Below, in pieces: positions 5,869 to 6,352 of a stretch of DNA of 6,352 bases. The first letter of the stretch is position 1. Every line of letters begins with the position of its first letter. The stretch is from Candidatus Methanoplasma sp. GTDB lineage: Archaea; Thermoplasmatota; Thermoplasmata; Methanomassiliicoccales; Methanomethylophilaceae. A program made the translations under genes and the position numbers. Under the pieces are notes generated by a model. The model was not told the origin of the DNA and searched no databases. It saw only the letters and a list, made by a program, of their open reading frames with translations. The stretch covers positions 1 through 6,352 of the forward strand of contig JAITQH010000060.1 of assembly GCA_031288985.1 (NCBI GenBank), in the 5' to 3' direction.

Positions 5869-5876
5869 TTATATCC
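5869..5876 (+). promoter_or_regulatory. TATA box of the prepilin-like genes
   Basis: GTTATATC is centred about 28 nt before ATG 5900, and no Shine-Dalgarno precedes that ATG. Transcription would start at the start codon, giving a leaderless mRNA. It lies 22 nt after the U32 stop codon and marks a new transcription unit. Confidence 0.55.
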
Positions 5877-5899
5877 TCCGCTACGTCGAAGCCTGCGTC

Positions 5900-6298
5900 A
5901 TGATATCCTGCAGGAAAGGAGGACTTGGATTCCCCGAAGCGATGATGGCCGCCATGGCCGTGATACTGGTGCTCACAGCATACATAGGGTTCTTTGCTGC
6001 CGAGCGCGGCGTCGAGGCAGAACCGGAATTCGACCGCGGCCTTGCGGCCGGCGTAACAATAGAAGACGGAGAACTCTCCGGCGACCTGGACAACGATCTC
6101 GCGGCATTCATGGAGCGGCACGGATACAGGGGAGTGATGCTGAGATGCCGCGCGCCCGGAGGGATGGCGTCGGGCATTTTGGAGTTCGGCGCCGGGAGCA
6201 TGGAGGGGATAATCTTTGGCGAGAGATTTTTGAAGGCGGTGGAATCGGATGACGGGCGCACCGTCACAGTGTTGTTCGAGGCGGCAATATGCATCTGA
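5900..6298 (+). CDS. Prepilin-like membrane protein (pseudopilin of an archaeal pilus/secretion system)
   Basis: This 132-aa protein has a class III-type signal: a short basic start MISCRKGG, then LGFPEAMMAAMAVILVLTAYIGFF as a hydrophobic helix (about 9-32). Cleavage after Gly8 would put Leu at +1 and Glu at +5, as in type IV pilins. The mature part is acidic and predicted to face outside, with a conserved-looking HGYRGVMLRC stretch, a Gly-rich GGMASGILEFGAGSM segment and a C-terminal strand ending in AICI. It has two cysteines in the mature region (81 and 131), which could pair. ATG 5900 is chosen over an upstream in-frame TTG (5855) because of the TATA box 28 nt before it and because the signal starts there. 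The next prepilin-like gene overlaps its end by 10 nt, so both are cotranslated. No specific family could be named. Confidence 0.75.
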   Translation: MISCRKGGLGFPEAMMAAMAVILVLTAYIGFFAAERGVEAEPEFDRGLAAGVTIEDGELSGDLDNDLAAFMERHGYRGVMLRCRAPGGMASGILEFGAGSMEGIIFGERFLKAVESDDGRTVTVLFEAAICI

Positions 6299-6352
6299 GG
6301 GACCGCCGCGGACTGACCGCCATGGTGGATGCGATGATATTCATTGCAATAA
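6289..6352 (+). CDS. Start of a second prepilin-like protein, cut by window edge
   Basis: Only the first 21 codons are visible: MHLRDRRG, then LTAMVDAMIFIAI. A basic start ending in Arg-Arg-Gly, followed by a hydrophobic stretch with one acidic residue at +6 after the glycine, is the pattern of an archaeal prepilin signal. It overlaps the 3' end of the preceding gene by 10 nt (ATG 6289, previous TGA 6296-6298), which indicates coupled translation and joint function. Nothing can be said of the mature domain. Confidence 0.65.
   Translation, partial: MHLRDRRGLTAMVDAMIFIAI

Noticed and set aside
5855..5899. TTG start 15 codons upstream for the prepilin-like gene
   Set aside because: It would place the TATA box inside the coding region and bury the short basic start needed for a class III signal.
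1..6352. CRISPR array, tRNA, rRNA, IS element or in-frame amber (pyrrolysine) codon
   Set aside because: None seen: no regular spaced repeats, no cloverleaf-like stretch, no transposase motif, and the accepted genes with visible stops end in TGA or TAA.

Overview
The window looks like chromosomal DNA from a methanogen-type archaeon, most likely Thermoplasmatota (Methanomassiliicoccales-like). The case rests on an archaeal TadA/GspE-type secretion ATPase, small prepilin-like proteins with class III-type signal peptides, TATA boxes 26-30 nt upstream of several start codons (suggesting leaderless mRNAs), and Shine-Dalgarno sites of the GAGGTGA type. The taxon is inferred from these features; no marker gene in the window fixes it.

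Layout. (1) Positions 1-2250, minus strand: a two-gene operon made of a 172-aa cysteine-rich protein and a type II/IV secretion ATPase whose C-terminus runs off the left edge. The stop codon of the first gene directly abuts the start codon of the second. A TATA box at 2241-2249 drives the pair outward. (2) About 2260-3944, plus strand: what appears to be the remains of a tailed-virus provirus. It holds the 3' end of a minor-head/MuF-like gene, two small unknown ORFs (97 and about 64 aa, possibly a 'moron' insert), a 239-nt non-coding stretch with a hairpin and a tandem repeat, a DUF4355-like capsid scaffold gene, and the first ~30 codons of the next phage gene, in the usual slot of the major capsid gene. 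Portal, terminase, capsid body, tail, integrase and lysis genes are not present in the window. (3) 3945-5846, plus strand: a complete U32-family protein (633 aa, RlhA-like with a DUF3656-like middle region). Its reading frame is continuous with the truncated phage gene upstream. (4) 5869-6352, plus strand: a promoter, a prepilin-like protein with Glu at mature +5, and the start of a second prepilin-like protein overlapping it by 10 nt. These probably belong to the same kind of archaeal pilus/secretion apparatus as the ATPase on the left.

How it fits together. The host genes at both ends look like parts of a tad-like surface or secretion system: motor ATPase and Cys-rich partner on one side, small pilin-like subunits on the other, with an RNA-modification-type U32 enzyme between. 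The phage fragment lies between the divergent left operon and the U32 gene. Host genes here carry TATA boxes at leaderless spacing, while the phage-like genes carry Shine-Dalgarno sites, so the two layers can be told apart by how they start translation. The most notable points are the decayed head-gene remnant, the in-frame phage/U32 junction, and the small insert between minor-head and scaffold genes. I see no CRISPR array, rRNA, tRNA or IS element.
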